Part shown: one piece after another, positions 14,517 to 24,374 of the stretch
How positions within the stretch are numbered: position 1 is the first letter of the stretch
Layout of the letters: each line of letters starts with the position of its first letter
Assembly (NCBI GenBank): GCA_001447805.1
Contig: CP013099.1
Location: forward strand, 3,295,181-3,359,180
Source of the DNA: Candidatus Tenderia electrophaga
GTDB taxonomy: Bacteria > Pseudomonadota > Gammaproteobacteria > Tenderiales > Tenderiaceae
Length of the DNA stretch: 64,000 nucleotides
Direction: 5' to 3'
The notes under the pieces: model-generated
What the model was told of the DNA's origin: nothing
What the model saw: the letters and a program-made list of their open reading frames with translations, nothing else
Databases searched by the model: none
Program-made: the position numbers and the translations under genes

Positions 14517-15043
14517 TTTGAAATCCTCAAAAGCATAATTGTGTAGAGTGTTGCATGCAGGTGACGCAGAGGATTCAGAGAGGTGCCGAGAAGAAGGGTG
14601 TTCAGGGTGTTCTAAGAAAGCCAGCTTGAGTCAGTGCAAGCGGAATTCACTATAACCCAGTTTGCAACAGAAAGCTTGTGTTTTTTATCCTGAGCGTGCA
14701 CGCGGGTGGACGGCCTCCCGACGCGTATTTCGCCGATGTCCTGCTGTTGTAAACGGATCCCCGCGGATACCCCACGGTGCCGCGCCGCGGCGGCTGGGCG
14801 GCGCGATGGGCGTGCAACGGTCGGGCATTGCTCTTCGGCCGCGCCATGCATCAGCCTAATGTGTTAATTAAATCAATGCCTTGAAGTGGTGTTGCCGGGG
14901 CGGGCTGTTTCATCGGAAAAAACGATAAGCATGTTCGTAATAATCAATTTCCTATATTTATTAAGCTGGATTAAACTTCTTTCAAAGGATAGAAAAGAAG
15001 TAATTAGCACTCGTTTTAAATTTATTATAAAGAGGATACGACC
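14517..15043. other. intergenic region: csp leader and upstream region of the exported repeat protein
   Basis: No convincing gene. Minus strand: a TATAGT hexamer at plus 14649-14654 could be the -10 of the cold-shock gene, giving a leader of roughly 125 bases, as in cspA. The middle (14700-14850) is very GC-rich. From about 14930 the sequence turns AT-rich up to the AGAGG ribosome site at 15031 of the following gene, but no clear -35/-10 pair stands out. Open frames crossing this stretch have no protein-like character. Confidence 0.5.
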
Positions 15044-15382
15044 ATGAAAATGAAGCATATCAATATGGCGATGGGGTTGGCAGCGACACTGGCCGTAACT
15101 TCAGTACAGGCGGGCGCATACTCGCCACTGGCGGCGGATCGCTACGGTGCATCCCCTTTCGTCAGCCAGGTATTGGTGGCTGAGAAAGAGACTCAAGTCT
15201 CAGCGATTCATATAGAAGCCCGCGAGCCGCAGCGCAGCTACCAAGCGTTTGCCGCCAACAGCTACAAGGCCTCACCCTTTAAGTTTCGCGCCGCGCGTGA
15301 ACCCCTGGATACGGACGTTCAGGTCGGCCAGTTCGAAGGTACCGGCTTCAAGCTCTTCAGCGCCGACCGCTACTACAAGTAA
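15044..15382 (+). CDS. small exported protein with repeated ASPF motif
   Basis: A 112-residue protein with a clear signal peptide (cleavage near residue 23, TSVQA). The mature part carries a repeated motif: YSPLAADRYGASPF (26-39), YQAFAANSYKASPF (66-79) and a shortened FKLFSADRYYK at the C-terminus (102-112). Charged spacers rich in Glu and Arg separate the copies. AGAGG at 15031-15035 gives a good ribosome site and a strong terminator follows, so it is a real single-gene unit. I do not recognise the family. The aromatic/Ala motifs suggest binding to a surface or a partner rather than catalysis. Confidence 0.75.
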   Translation: MKMKHINMAMGLAATLAVTSVQAGAYSPLAADRYGASPFVSQVLVAEKETQVSAIHIEAREPQRSYQAFAANSYKASPFKFRAAREPLDTDVQVGQFEGTGFKLFSADRYYK

Positions 15383-15435
15383 GGCCTGTTGATGCGCCGC
15401 TCCGTTCTCCGCTGCGCAAGAGATGATTAAATGAT

Positions 15436-15468
15436 GACGGCCACCCGCAGGTGGCCGTCGTTTTTTTT
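15436..15468 (+). terminator. intrinsic terminator after the exported repeat protein
   Basis: A nine-base-pair perfect stem (15436-15444 with 15451-15459), six-base loop, then one G and eight T. It closes the single-gene unit and separates it from the convergent porin gene. Confidence 0.93.
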
Positions 15469-15485
15469 GCTGACGCCCGTCAGGC

Positions 15486-16562
15486 CTATTTGTGGGTCCA
15501 GGCGAAGTTATAGCGAATACCCGCCGACACCACATTGCTGTCGTTACCCAGGGCGGCGATGGCGGTGTTGTTGTTGGACGTGGTGTGCGGCGCGCTGATG
15601 TAGGTATAGCCGCCATTGGTGTCGTTATCGATGGCGGAGTAGAGCGCAAACACCTCGAGATCGTTGTTCAGCATGTGTGATACGCCCAGGGCGTAATAGG
15701 TCGCACCGCTATCCGTGCTGTTGTCGATGTCGTCTGCCATGGCAAAGGCCAATTTCACGGTGGTGTTATTGATGCGATGGCCGACGCCGAAGTAATAGGC
15801 GTTGCGCGAATTGTCGCTGGCATCGGTGACCGTGTCATACATGCCGGTCAACACAGTCTTGTCCTTGAGTGTATAAGTCAGCGCCAGTTTGGTGGCCGAG
15901 ATATCGTTGCCAGTGGCCTGCCCATCCACGTCGTAAGACAGTGAGGCGTACAGGGCATCACGGCTGTAGTTAAACTGTCCGCCGAAATCGTTGCTGCCGT
16001 CGTCGCTTTCATCGGCGCCGTACTGCAGATGCCAGCTGAAACCGTTGATGTTGGGACCGAAGTAGATCAGGCTGCTGCCGATGCCGCCGTCGAAATAGAT
16101 GTCGCTGGTGCCGTCCAAGTTTCTATCCCCGGTGGTGCCCATGATGGCGCTGTAATCGGCGGCGGTGCTGCCGAACATGTCCAGGTGATTGGTAGAGGTC
16201 TTCCAGGGGCGGCCCTGAAAACCGAGTGCGACGATGCCCCAGTCGTCATTGGACAGACCGGCCCAACCGTCGCGGCCGCCGCCGAACAGGCTGCTGTCAC
16301 CCGCCCCGCCGCCGGCGTCCATACCGACGAAGCTGTCGAACAGATACACAGCAGTCAGGTTTTCATCGATACTTTTGGTGCCCTTAATGCCAAAGGCGGA
16401 GTGATTGTTGCTGATGGCGGTGGTGCTGGCCGTGGTGTTGTCCAGTGCCTCAATCGACAAACCGACTGAACCATAAATCGTCAATTCGTCGGCGGCTGCC
16501 GTGGTGCTCAGACCCAGGGCCAGGGCGACGGCTGTGACGCATTTTTTTTTGTGGGTGAACAT
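15486..16562 (-). CDS. Gram-negative porin
   Basis: A 358-residue outer-membrane barrel. Residues 1-24 are a signal peptide (LALGLSTTAAA). The mature start DELTIYGSVGLSIEAL is typical of the general porin (Porin_4) family, and the protein ends SAGIRYNFAWTHK, though the strand-final Phe is followed by four residues instead of being terminal. Loop 3-like acidic and Gly-rich stretches (DAGGGAGDSSLFGGG) would line the pore. A ribosome site AGAGAGG precedes the start. It is monocistronic and convergent with the exported repeat protein gene. Substrate preference cannot be read from sequence. Confidence 0.88.
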   Translation of the reverse strand: MFTHKKKCVTAVALALGLSTTAAADELTIYGSVGLSIEALDNTTASTTAISNNHSAFGIKGTKSIDENLTAVYLFDSFVGMDAGGGAGDSSLFGGGRDGWAGLSNDDWGIVALGFQGRPWKTSTNHLDMFGSTAADYSAIMGTTGDRNLDGTSDIYFDGGIGSSLIYFGPNINGFSWHLQYGADESDDGSNDFGGQFNYSRDALYASLSYDVDGQATGNDISATKLALTYTLKDKTVLTGMYDTVTDASDNSRNAYYFGVGHRINNTTVKLAFAMADDIDNSTDSGATYYALGVSHMLNNDLEVFALYSAIDNDTNGGYTYISAPHTTSNNNTAIAALGNDSNVVSAGIRYNFAWTHK

Positions 16563-17004
16563 GTGGTGTGTTCCTCTCTAGAGTTTGAATTGAAAAAAGA
16601 CTTTGTTGTGCAGGCCGGCATTTCGCGTCATTGCTGAGCGCTTTGCCCGGCGCTGAAAAGGCTTTTCAAACCCGCATTAGGGGATATCCCTGATTTGGCG
16701 TGTGTCAAAAGCATCTCCTGCGTAAGGCGGCCGGTAGACGGATGCATGCTTAAACCTGTGGACCCCACTGGCATCTTTTTCGTCCAAATCCTTAATATCT
16801 TTAGCGGTTTAGGTGGGTTTCCCTAGGTTAGGCGTGAAGACGACGGGGTGCTTGATGCCGATCTGGAATTGGACCAAATCCCAATTCAACGCCAGCTAGT
16901 TAAGAGGGCGCCGATAATTTGCCGCGCCAAATATTTTTGCCCAGCGGCGGTCATAACAGCGACAATAGAAAATATTTTTTATTGGTTTAGGAAAGCTGAC
17001 GACA
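16563..17004. other. intergenic region upstream of the porin and the CxxCxxCC gene
   Basis: This 442-base gap divides two divergent genes. It holds the porin promoter candidate listed separately and an AT-rich segment (16960-17000) next to the AGGAAAG ribosome site of the gene at 17005. A frame open from 16848 overlaps that gene in another phase and looks non-coding. Nothing else recognisable was found. Confidence 0.45.
16681..16708 (-). promoter_or_regulatory. candidate porin promoter with overlapping palindrome
   Basis: On the minus strand a perfect TTGACA (plus 16703-16708) and TATCCC (plus 16681-16686) are 16 bases apart. The -10 overlaps the perfect 10-base palindrome GGGATATCCC (16681-16690), which could be an operator. 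The leader to the porin ATG would be about 115 bases. Confidence 0.42.
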
Positions 17005-17481
17005 ATGGCGAAGCAAGGCGTGCAAGCAATCGGTCAAGCCCGTCCCTGCGGCGAGTGTTCCTTGTGTTGCGACGGCTGGGTCAAGACCGAGGTGTTGGGC
17101 CAGCGGGTGGATGTGGGCCAACCCTGTCCGTATAGCTCGGGCCATCATTGCACCATCCATGAAACTCGGCCGGAAGATCCCTGCCGCATCTTCTTTTGCG
17201 GTTGGGCCGAGCCCGGCAGCCGCCTGCCGGAGTGGATGAAGCCCAGCGAGTGTGGGGTGATTGTCATCACCGGCAGGTCCAGCTGGCACGGCCGGCCGGT
17301 GGATGTCCTGGTGGCTGCAGGCGGCGAGATCGAGCCGCGTGTGCTGGAATGGTTTCAGGCCCATGCGCTCAAGGAGCGGCGCCCCTTCGTGTTCCAGAGC
17401 AACGAGCAATGGTTCGGTTTTGGGCCGCCCGAGTTTCAGCAGGCGGTGAAAGAACAGGGGCGGTTGCTGTTTGAGCGCTGA
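17005..17481 (+). CDS. YkgJ-like CxxCxxCC metal-binding protein
   Basis: A 158-residue cytoplasmic protein with a cysteine-rich N-terminal half: CGECSLCCDGW (from residue 13), then CPYSSGHHCTIHETRPEDPCRIFFCGW. The CxxCxxCC start and the later Cys-rich CTIHxxRPxxC block are the signature of the YkgJ family, thought to chelate zinc or an iron-sulfur cluster. The C-terminal part is a plain alpha/beta region ending LLFER. No function is known for most members. It is convergent with the histidine phosphatase gene, four bases away. Confidence 0.75.
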   Translation: MAKQGVQAIGQARPCGECSLCCDGWVKTEVLGQRVDVGQPCPYSSGHHCTIHETRPEDPCRIFFCGWAEPGSRLPEWMKPSECGVIVITGRSSWHGRPVDVLVAAGGEIEPRVLEWFQAHALKERRPFVFQSNEQWFGFGPPEFQQAVKEQGRLLFER

Positions 17482-17485
17482 GTGC

Positions 17486-18019
17486 TCAAACGGTGTAATG
17501 AATGATCTGGCAGTTGTCGACCTCGATGTCGCGCAAGCGCTCGTCTGATATGTTGCCCGCGAAATGGGCGATGACCACCCGCAGGGTCTCTTCGTGGGCC
17601 ACGACCAGAATGGCAGCGTTGGGCTGTCGTTTCAGCCACTCGATAAAGCCGCTGACGCGCTGTTTGTGATCCAGCAGTGATTCGCCGCCGTTGGCGCGAA
17701 CATGCAGCGGGTCGTGCCCGGTGGCGGCGAAATAATCCGTCACCGGGCGGCCGTCGAAGCCTGAGCGAATGTCATTGATATCGGGGTGTTCTTCAATCGG
17801 GATATGGTGATAACGGTTGATAATCTCAGCCGTCTGTCGTGTGCGCGGCAAGGGGGAGACGATGATGCGCTCCAGCCCGGCGTGACGCAGTGCCTCGGCG
17901 GCGTGCTGCGCCTGTTTGACGCCCGTTTCAGTCAGGTGTACATCCCGGCTAGGATCATCGTTGCAGAGTCCCAGGTCGTTATAGTTGGTGCGTCCGTGAC
18001 GGGTGAAATAGAGTTCCAC
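17486..18019 (-). CDS. histidine phosphatase family protein
   Basis: A 177-residue member of the phosphoglycerate-mutase-like (histidine phosphatase) superfamily. The phospho-accepting motif is FTRHGRTNYND (His8), the second core histidine is in LVVAHEETLRVV, and VSPLPRTRQTAEII supplies the second arginine. Length fits small alpha-ribazole phosphatase, SixA or YhfR-like enzymes. The substrate is unknown. It lies downstream of the coiled-coil protein gene on the same strand, 75 bases away, and may share its transcript. Confidence 0.85.
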   Translation of the reverse strand: MELYFTRHGRTNYNDLGLCNDDPSRDVHLTETGVKQAQHAAEALRHAGLERIIVSPLPRTRQTAEIINRYHHIPIEEHPDINDIRSGFDGRPVTDYFAATGHDPLHVRANGGESLLDHKQRVSGFIEWLKRQPNAAILVVAHEETLRVVIAHFAGNISDERLRDIEVDNCQIIHYTV

Positions 18020-18094
18020 GGCGGTCTTTGCGGCAGATGTGGCGGAGGGGAAATGGTGGCACGGATTGCGCCGTCGGGAAAGATGCGCTGCGCC

Positions 18095-19030
18095 TTAGCG
18101 GCGTGGGTTGCCGTTTTTCTGTTTGAGCTTTTTCCAGGTTTCCGAGTCCGGGGTGGTGGCCCACTCCCACACGCGTCTGAACAAACCCTTTTTTCGCGTC
18201 GGCAACTCGGCGGCGGGCGGGGGCGGGGCTTCGAAGCTCGAGCTGAACAGGGTTTGTTTCTGAATCTCGGGTAACTCCTCGGCGTGCGGGTCGGCCTGCT
18301 CTGCGGCTGGATGGGTGTCGAACGTGGAGATCTCATGCTCGCTCATCTCCACCATTTCCATGGCCACCGGCATGGCGCTGATGCTGTTGCCGCTGTCGAG
18401 ATGGTTTAGGTTATCCTGCAGATCCTGGTGGGAGGCGGTGAGGAATTGCTGCATAGCGTGCGACAGCTCCGGTTTGGCCAGCATGCGCTCGGTCTCGGTC
18501 ATCATGGTGACGATCTCGGTGCGGATGACCTTGCGATAGGCGCGCTCCTTTTGTTTGACCGTCGAGAGCCGGGCGCGAATCTGCTCGGCGGGGATATACA
18601 GCTCAGAGGGCTCGGTGGCCTCGCCGCGGCTGTGCAGCAGCACGCGCAGGGCGATCGCCGTCTGGGACTGTTTCTGGTAGTCCTTGAGCAGGGCTTCGAT
18701 CTTGCCCGCTTCGGGGCCGACCAGGACCTCATCGTCCAGCTCCGAGATCTTGAGAATGCGCCCCAGGTTGGTCCTGACCACCCGCTCCAGGGTCGCCAGG
18801 CTTTGCATCAAGGTCGCGCTGGGCTGAGACTTGGTGGAATCCTGCAGCCGGGTGTAGGTGAGCACCACCTCTTTGGGAATATCGGAGCTGGGCTGGCCCA
18901 GCAGCAGTGAGGCCTCGAGACTATCGTGCAGACGCTCGATATTGACGGCGATCTTGACCGCCTTTTCCAGCGCCTCGCGCTTTTCCTCGAGGGCTCTGAT
19001 TTCCTTGCCGGGATCCCGCTTCGCTACCAC
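18095..19030 (-). CDS. unrecognised coiled-coil protein
   Basis: A 311-residue protein I cannot assign. It begins with a strongly charged helix (KEIRALEEKREALEKAVKIAV), likely coiled coil, followed by further alpha-helical segments to about residue 225. An acidic, proline-containing linker (DTHPAAEQADPHAEELPEI, then FEAPPPPAAELP) leads to a basic Trp-rich tail (RKKGLFRRVWEWATTP and KKLKQKNGNPRR). There is no signal peptide or membrane helix. The tail could bind membrane, nucleic acid or a protein partner. Codon use looks like its neighbours, so recent transfer is not indicated. It precedes the histidine phosphatase gene. Confidence 0.72.
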   Translation of the reverse strand: MVAKRDPGKEIRALEEKREALEKAVKIAVNIERLHDSLEASLLLGQPSSDIPKEVVLTYTRLQDSTKSQPSATLMQSLATLERVVRTNLGRILKISELDDEVLVGPEAGKIEALLKDYQKQSQTAIALRVLLHSRGEATEPSELYIPAEQIRARLSTVKQKERAYRKVIRTEIVTMMTETERMLAKPELSHAMQQFLTASHQDLQDNLNHLDSGNSISAMPVAMEMVEMSEHEISTFDTHPAAEQADPHAEELPEIQKQTLFSSSFEAPPPPAAELPTRKKGLFRRVWEWATTPDSETWKKLKQKNGNPRR

Positions 19031-19214
19031 TACCTGCTCCTGTCGTGCCGCTGTGGGCCGATCATGGGTTTGCCGTTCACTAATCGGTCGGCATACTCTG
19101 TTTTATGATAGCGTCCGCCGGCGCGCTTTGTTGAGCACCGCTAGTCGCTGCCGGTCTCCGTGCGATACCCGGGGTTTATGTCTAACTTAATGAACGGTGG
19201 TGAAATTTTTGTCA

Positions 19215-19628
19215 GTGCTGCGGATTTCCAATAAACTCGCCATTGCGCTGCGGGAGGTCGAGCTCAATTTTATCCGCGCCCAGGGCGCTGGCGGCCAGAA
19301 CGTCAACAAGCTCGCCACAGCGGCGCATTTGCGTTTTGATATCAGGGCTTCATCCCTGCCCGAGATCTACAAGGAACGATTGCTGGCGTTTAAAGACCAA
19401 CGCATCAGTCGCGACGGGGTGGTCGTCATTAAGGCTCAGCGCTATCGCAGTCAGGAGAAAAATCGCGACGACGCTTTGGCGCGTCTGGCCGATTTGCTGC
19501 GCAAGGCCACCCAGACGCGCAAAAAACGCAAGGCCACCAAACCGAGCCGGGCGGCGCAGCGGCGGCGTCTGGAGGGCAAGATAAAGCGCGGCCGCCAGAA
19601 AGACCTGCGGCGCAAGCCCGAGGTGTAG
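19215..19628 (+). CDS. arfB: alternative ribosome-rescue factor ArfB (YaeJ)
   Basis: A 137-residue peptidyl-tRNA hydrolase that frees ribosomes stalled on mRNAs without a stop codon. The catalytic GGQ lies in [12 protein letters not shown] (GGQ 26-28), followed by [19 protein letters not shown] and a long basic tail ([16 protein letters not shown]) that probes the empty mRNA channel. GTG at 19215 gives [10 protein letters not shown], matching the start of E. coli YaeJ; in-frame GTG codons at 19197 and 19200 would add six residues. It is divergent from the coiled-coil gene and convergent with the DUF1289 gene. Confidence 0.92.
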   Translation: MLRISNKLAIALREVELNFIRAQGAGGQNVNKLATAAHLRFDIRASSLPEIYKERLLAFKDQRISRDGVVVIKAQRYRSQEKNRDDALARLADLLRKATQTRKKRKATKPSRAAQRRRLEGKIKRGRQKDLRRKPEV

Positions 19629-19631
19629 CGC

Positions 19632-19817
19632 TTATTCGGAGGTGCGGCGGCGGGCCGCGCATTTTTGCAGAATGCTGAGGCGTTGGCCGCGGTCGGCGGC
19701 GGCCCATGCGCTGATCTCCGCCAAGCTTCTGAAACAGCCCAGGCAGATATCGTTTGGGTCCAGGCAGCAGCGCCGTACGCAGGGTGAGGCGATATCCCTT
19801 GGCCGCTCGTCATCCAT
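19632..19817 (-). CDS. DUF1289 family Cys-rich protein
   Basis: A 61-residue protein with the DUF1289 pattern: SPCVRRCCLDPNDICLGCFRS, containing the C-x3-C-x6-C-x2-C arrangement, then EISAWAAADRGQRLSIL. The start MDDERPRD at 19817 is chosen because upstream codons in the open frame are unlike the family and overlap the DUF2750 gene. The cysteines probably bind a metal or an Fe-S cluster. It follows the DUF2750 gene by 13 bases on the same strand, so the two are likely co-transcribed. Confidence 0.82.
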   Translation of the reverse strand: MDDERPRDIASPCVRRCCLDPNDICLGCFRSLAEISAWAAADRGQRLSILQKCAARRRTSE

Positions 19818-19830
19818 CGGCAGGCTGAGC

Positions 19831-20217
19831 CTATTGAGCGCCGGCGGCGTGGGTCTCGTGCAGCAGCTCAGCGGCGGCAACGATGATGCAGTCGCCCTCT
19901 TTGTCCGGGCATACCGCTGGCAACAGCTCATCCCGCTCCATGCCCGGCAGCCATTTGTCCAGCCAATCAGTCAGGGGGATGGCTTGTGGCTGGCAATCGG
20001 CGAACTCACCGCTGGCCCAGGCCGCGGCCATCTCCCGGTGCGGCCAGACCGGTAGGTGCTCTTCGCCCGCTTCCGTCAGAATCACCCAGCCTTCGTCCCC
20101 GGCCAAGCCCCAGACCTGCTTCAGTTCGACTGTCTTACGGATGAAATAGTCATAACGCTGCTCGGCGGGCATGCGCTCGATGGCGTCGAGTTCGGTGGTG
20201 CTCAGTGGCTTGCTCAT
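19831..20217 (-). CDS. DUF2750 family protein
   Basis: A 128-residue soluble protein with features of DUF2750: RYDYFIRKTVELKQVWGL near the N-terminus, then EGWVILTEAG and the hallmark LPVWPHREMAAAWASGEF, ending with IPLTDWLDKWLPGM. The ATG at 20217 follows AAAGGT and gives a family-like N-terminus; 24 more codons are open upstream but are proline-rich and unconserved in style. Function unknown. It is upstream of the DUF1289 gene and downstream of tex on the same strand. Confidence 0.8.
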   Translation of the reverse strand: MSKPLSTTELDAIERMPAEQRYDYFIRKTVELKQVWGLAGDEGWVILTEAGEEHLPVWPHREMAAAWASGEFADCQPQAIPLTDWLDKWLPGMERDELLPAVCPDKEGDCIIVAAAELLHETHAAGAQ

Positions 20218-20327
20218 GGGGATACCTTTAATGGGTGGCGCAGGTGCGAATGGGGGCGCCATTATAGGGCGCCGCGGCGGGTCCGGCAAACCGCGTCATG
20301 GCACCGCCGTGCACAGCGGTTTGGGTG

Positions 20328-22640
<2,313 letters not shown>

Positions 22641-22777
22641 GGGGTGCGGTCCTTTCTTAACTGCATAAATCCGAAATCGACGCGGCCATTATACGGAGAC
22701 GCCTGATGTCGTGCACCGGACAAGACGCGAGGGTGTTTGCCGGGTAGAATAGCCGCACTTTTTGCCGGAGCAAGGTG

Positions 22778-23575
22778 ATGGATTTCATACAGATTCTGGT
22801 GTTGGCGGTGTTGCAGGGGCTGACTGAGTTCCTGCCCATCTCCAGCTCCGCGCACCTGATCCTGGTGCCGGTGATCGCCGGCTGGCAGGACCAGGGCCTG
22901 GCCTTCGATGTGGCGGTGCACTTGGGTACCCTGGCGGCGGTGGTGTTCTATTTTCGTCATGAGTTGCAGCTCATGACGCGGGACTGGGCCACCTCCCTGG
23001 CGCGGCGTCAGACTGTGGGTGACAGCCGTCTGGCTTGGGCGGTGCTGTTCGGCACGATCCCCGTGGGGCTGGCAGGCTTGCTGTTCGAAGGGATCATCGA
23101 GACCCATCTGCGCTCCACTCTGGTGATCGCCGCCACCACCATCCTGTTCGGTCTGTTGCTGGGCTGGAGCGACTGGCGCGGCCGCAGCAGCCGTGACGAA
23201 CACAGCATCACCTGGCGGGATATCCTCATCATCGGCTGCGCCCAGGCCTTGGCCCTGATCCCCGGCACCTCACGTTCCGGCATCACCATGACCGCCGGCC
23301 TGATGCTGGGGCTGACGCGCGCGGCCGCGGCGCGCTTCTCCTTCCTGCTGTCCATCCCGGTGATCCTGTTGGCCGGCGGGCTCAAGACCCTCGAGCTGAT
23401 CGGTGCCGGCCTGCCGGTGGACTGGACCGCCCTGGTGCTGGGGGCCGCGGTGTCGGGGCTGAGCGCCTATCTCTGCATCCATGTTTTTCTCAAGCTGTTG
23501 GAGCGCATCGGCATGATGCCGTTCGTGATCTATCGCCTAATCCTGGGCGGGATATTATTGTTGCTGGCGTTGTGA
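22778..23575 (+). CDS. uppP: undecaprenyl-diphosphatase UppP (BacA)
   Basis: A 265-residue polytopic membrane phosphatase that recycles undecaprenyl pyrophosphate to the monophosphate carrier used for peptidoglycan and O-antigen. Both signature motifs are present: QGLTEFLPISSSAHL (13-27, catalytic Glu17) and IPGTSRSGITMTAGLMLG with the conserved Arg. About eight membrane helices can be counted. ATG 22778 is preferred over GTG 22775 because GGAG at 22767-22770 gives seven-base spacing. It stands alone between tex and petA. Confidence 0.96.
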   Translation: MDFIQILVLAVLQGLTEFLPISSSAHLILVPVIAGWQDQGLAFDVAVHLGTLAAVVFYFRHELQLMTRDWATSLARRQTVGDSRLAWAVLFGTIPVGLAGLLFEGIIETHLRSTLVIAATTILFGLLLGWSDWRGRSSRDEHSITWRDILIIGCAQALALIPGTSRSGITMTAGLMLGLTRAAAARFSFLLSIPVILLAGGLKTLELIGAGLPVDWTALVLGAAVSGLSAYLCIHVFLKLLERIGMMPFVIYRLILGGILLLLAL

Positions 23576-23849
23576 TGCGCGGCCAAACCGATGCTTGAAC
23601 GGATTGATCTATCGGCTATTTTTGTCAAAATCGACCAGCTTTTGCTGGACCGTTGTCCTTACGTATTGTAGGATTAAAAGACCGCGATATTTGTCAGGGT
23701 ATTAACGTGATTACCGGCAGGGTAATTCAAAAAAGTCTAGGGTTTGGTAATACCAATTTCAGAGCGGCATTGCCGCCCAAACACGAACTACCGCTTTGAG
23801 TCAGTAAGGCATCCAAGAACACGCAAACCAATTTAGAGGTCGTTTAGAG
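23576..23849. other. intergenic region between uppP and petABC
   Basis: This 274-base stretch has no gene. It holds a short hairpin CCAGC-TTTT-GCTGG near 23636-23649 that lacks a T-run, and the petA promoter and palindrome listed separately. Confidence 0.5.
23726..23756 (+). promoter_or_regulatory. candidate petABC promoter overlapped by a 13-base palindrome
   Basis: TTCAAA (23726-23731) and TAATAC (23748-23753) are 16 bases apart, about 100 bases before petA. The -10 lies inside the perfect palindrome TTGGTA-A-TACCAA (23744-23756). A repressor bound there would block the promoter, so oxygen- or redox-responsive control of bc1 synthesis is possible; that is inference. Confidence 0.38.
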
Positions 23850-24362
23850 ATGGCGAGTGATAAAGAACTGGACAATCCCGAACGTCGGGACTTTCTCGGT
23901 GCCGCAACTGTGGCGGTGGGCGCAGTCGGTGTCGCCGGGGCCTGTTATCCATTCATTAGCAGCATGAACCCAAGTAAGGACGTCAAGGCCCAGGCGACGT
24001 CCACGGTCGATCTGGCCTCCATCCCCGTGGGCAAGACCCACACGGTGGAATGGCAGGGCAAACCGGTATTCGTGGTGCATCGTACCGACGAAATGATCAG
24101 CGCCATGCAGCAGAGCAACACCGACCTCGACCCGGAGCCCGACAGTGAACGCGTCAAGCAGCCCCAGTGGCTGGTGGTGCTGGGTATCTGCACCCATCTC
24201 GGCTGTGTGCCCAACCGCACTGAGAAAGGCTGGAATTGCCCCTGCCACGGCAGCGTCTACGACAACAGCGGCCGCGTGTTGCGCGGCCCGGCGCCGCGCA
24301 ACCTCATCGTACCGCACTATGCATTCGTCGATGAGCGCACCATCATCATCGGCAAGGCCTAA
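23850..24362 (+). CDS. petA: ubiquinol-cytochrome c reductase Rieske iron-sulfur subunit
   Basis: A 170-residue Rieske protein of the bc1 complex that passes one electron from ubiquinol to cytochrome c1. The N-terminus has a Tat-like ERRDFLGAAT signal anchor (11-36). The [2Fe-2S] ligands are in CTHLGC (114-119) and CPCHGS (130-135), with the usual disulfide cysteines included. The insertion DPEPDSERVKQPQW before the cluster is normal for the proteobacterial group. It is the first gene of petABC, 12 bases before petB. Confidence 0.97.
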   Translation: MASDKELDNPERRDFLGAATVAVGAVGVAGACYPFISSMNPSKDVKAQATSTVDLASIPVGKTHTVEWQGKPVFVVHRTDEMISAMQQSNTDLDPEPDSERVKQPQWLVVLGICTHLGCVPNRTEKGWNCPCHGSVYDNSGRVLRGPAPRNLIVPHYAFVDERTIIIGKA

Positions 24363-24374
24363 GGGGAAAGCGAA

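Noticed and set aside
14612-14859. Several open frames upstream of the cold-shock gene
   Set aside because: They overlap each other on both strands, have Arg/Pro/Ala-biased products and no ribosome sites, as expected of GC-rich non-coding DNA.
16848-17135. Plus-strand frame of 95 codons overlapping the CxxCxxCC gene
   Set aside because: It overlaps a gene with clear Cys motifs in another phase and has no ribosome site or family similarity.
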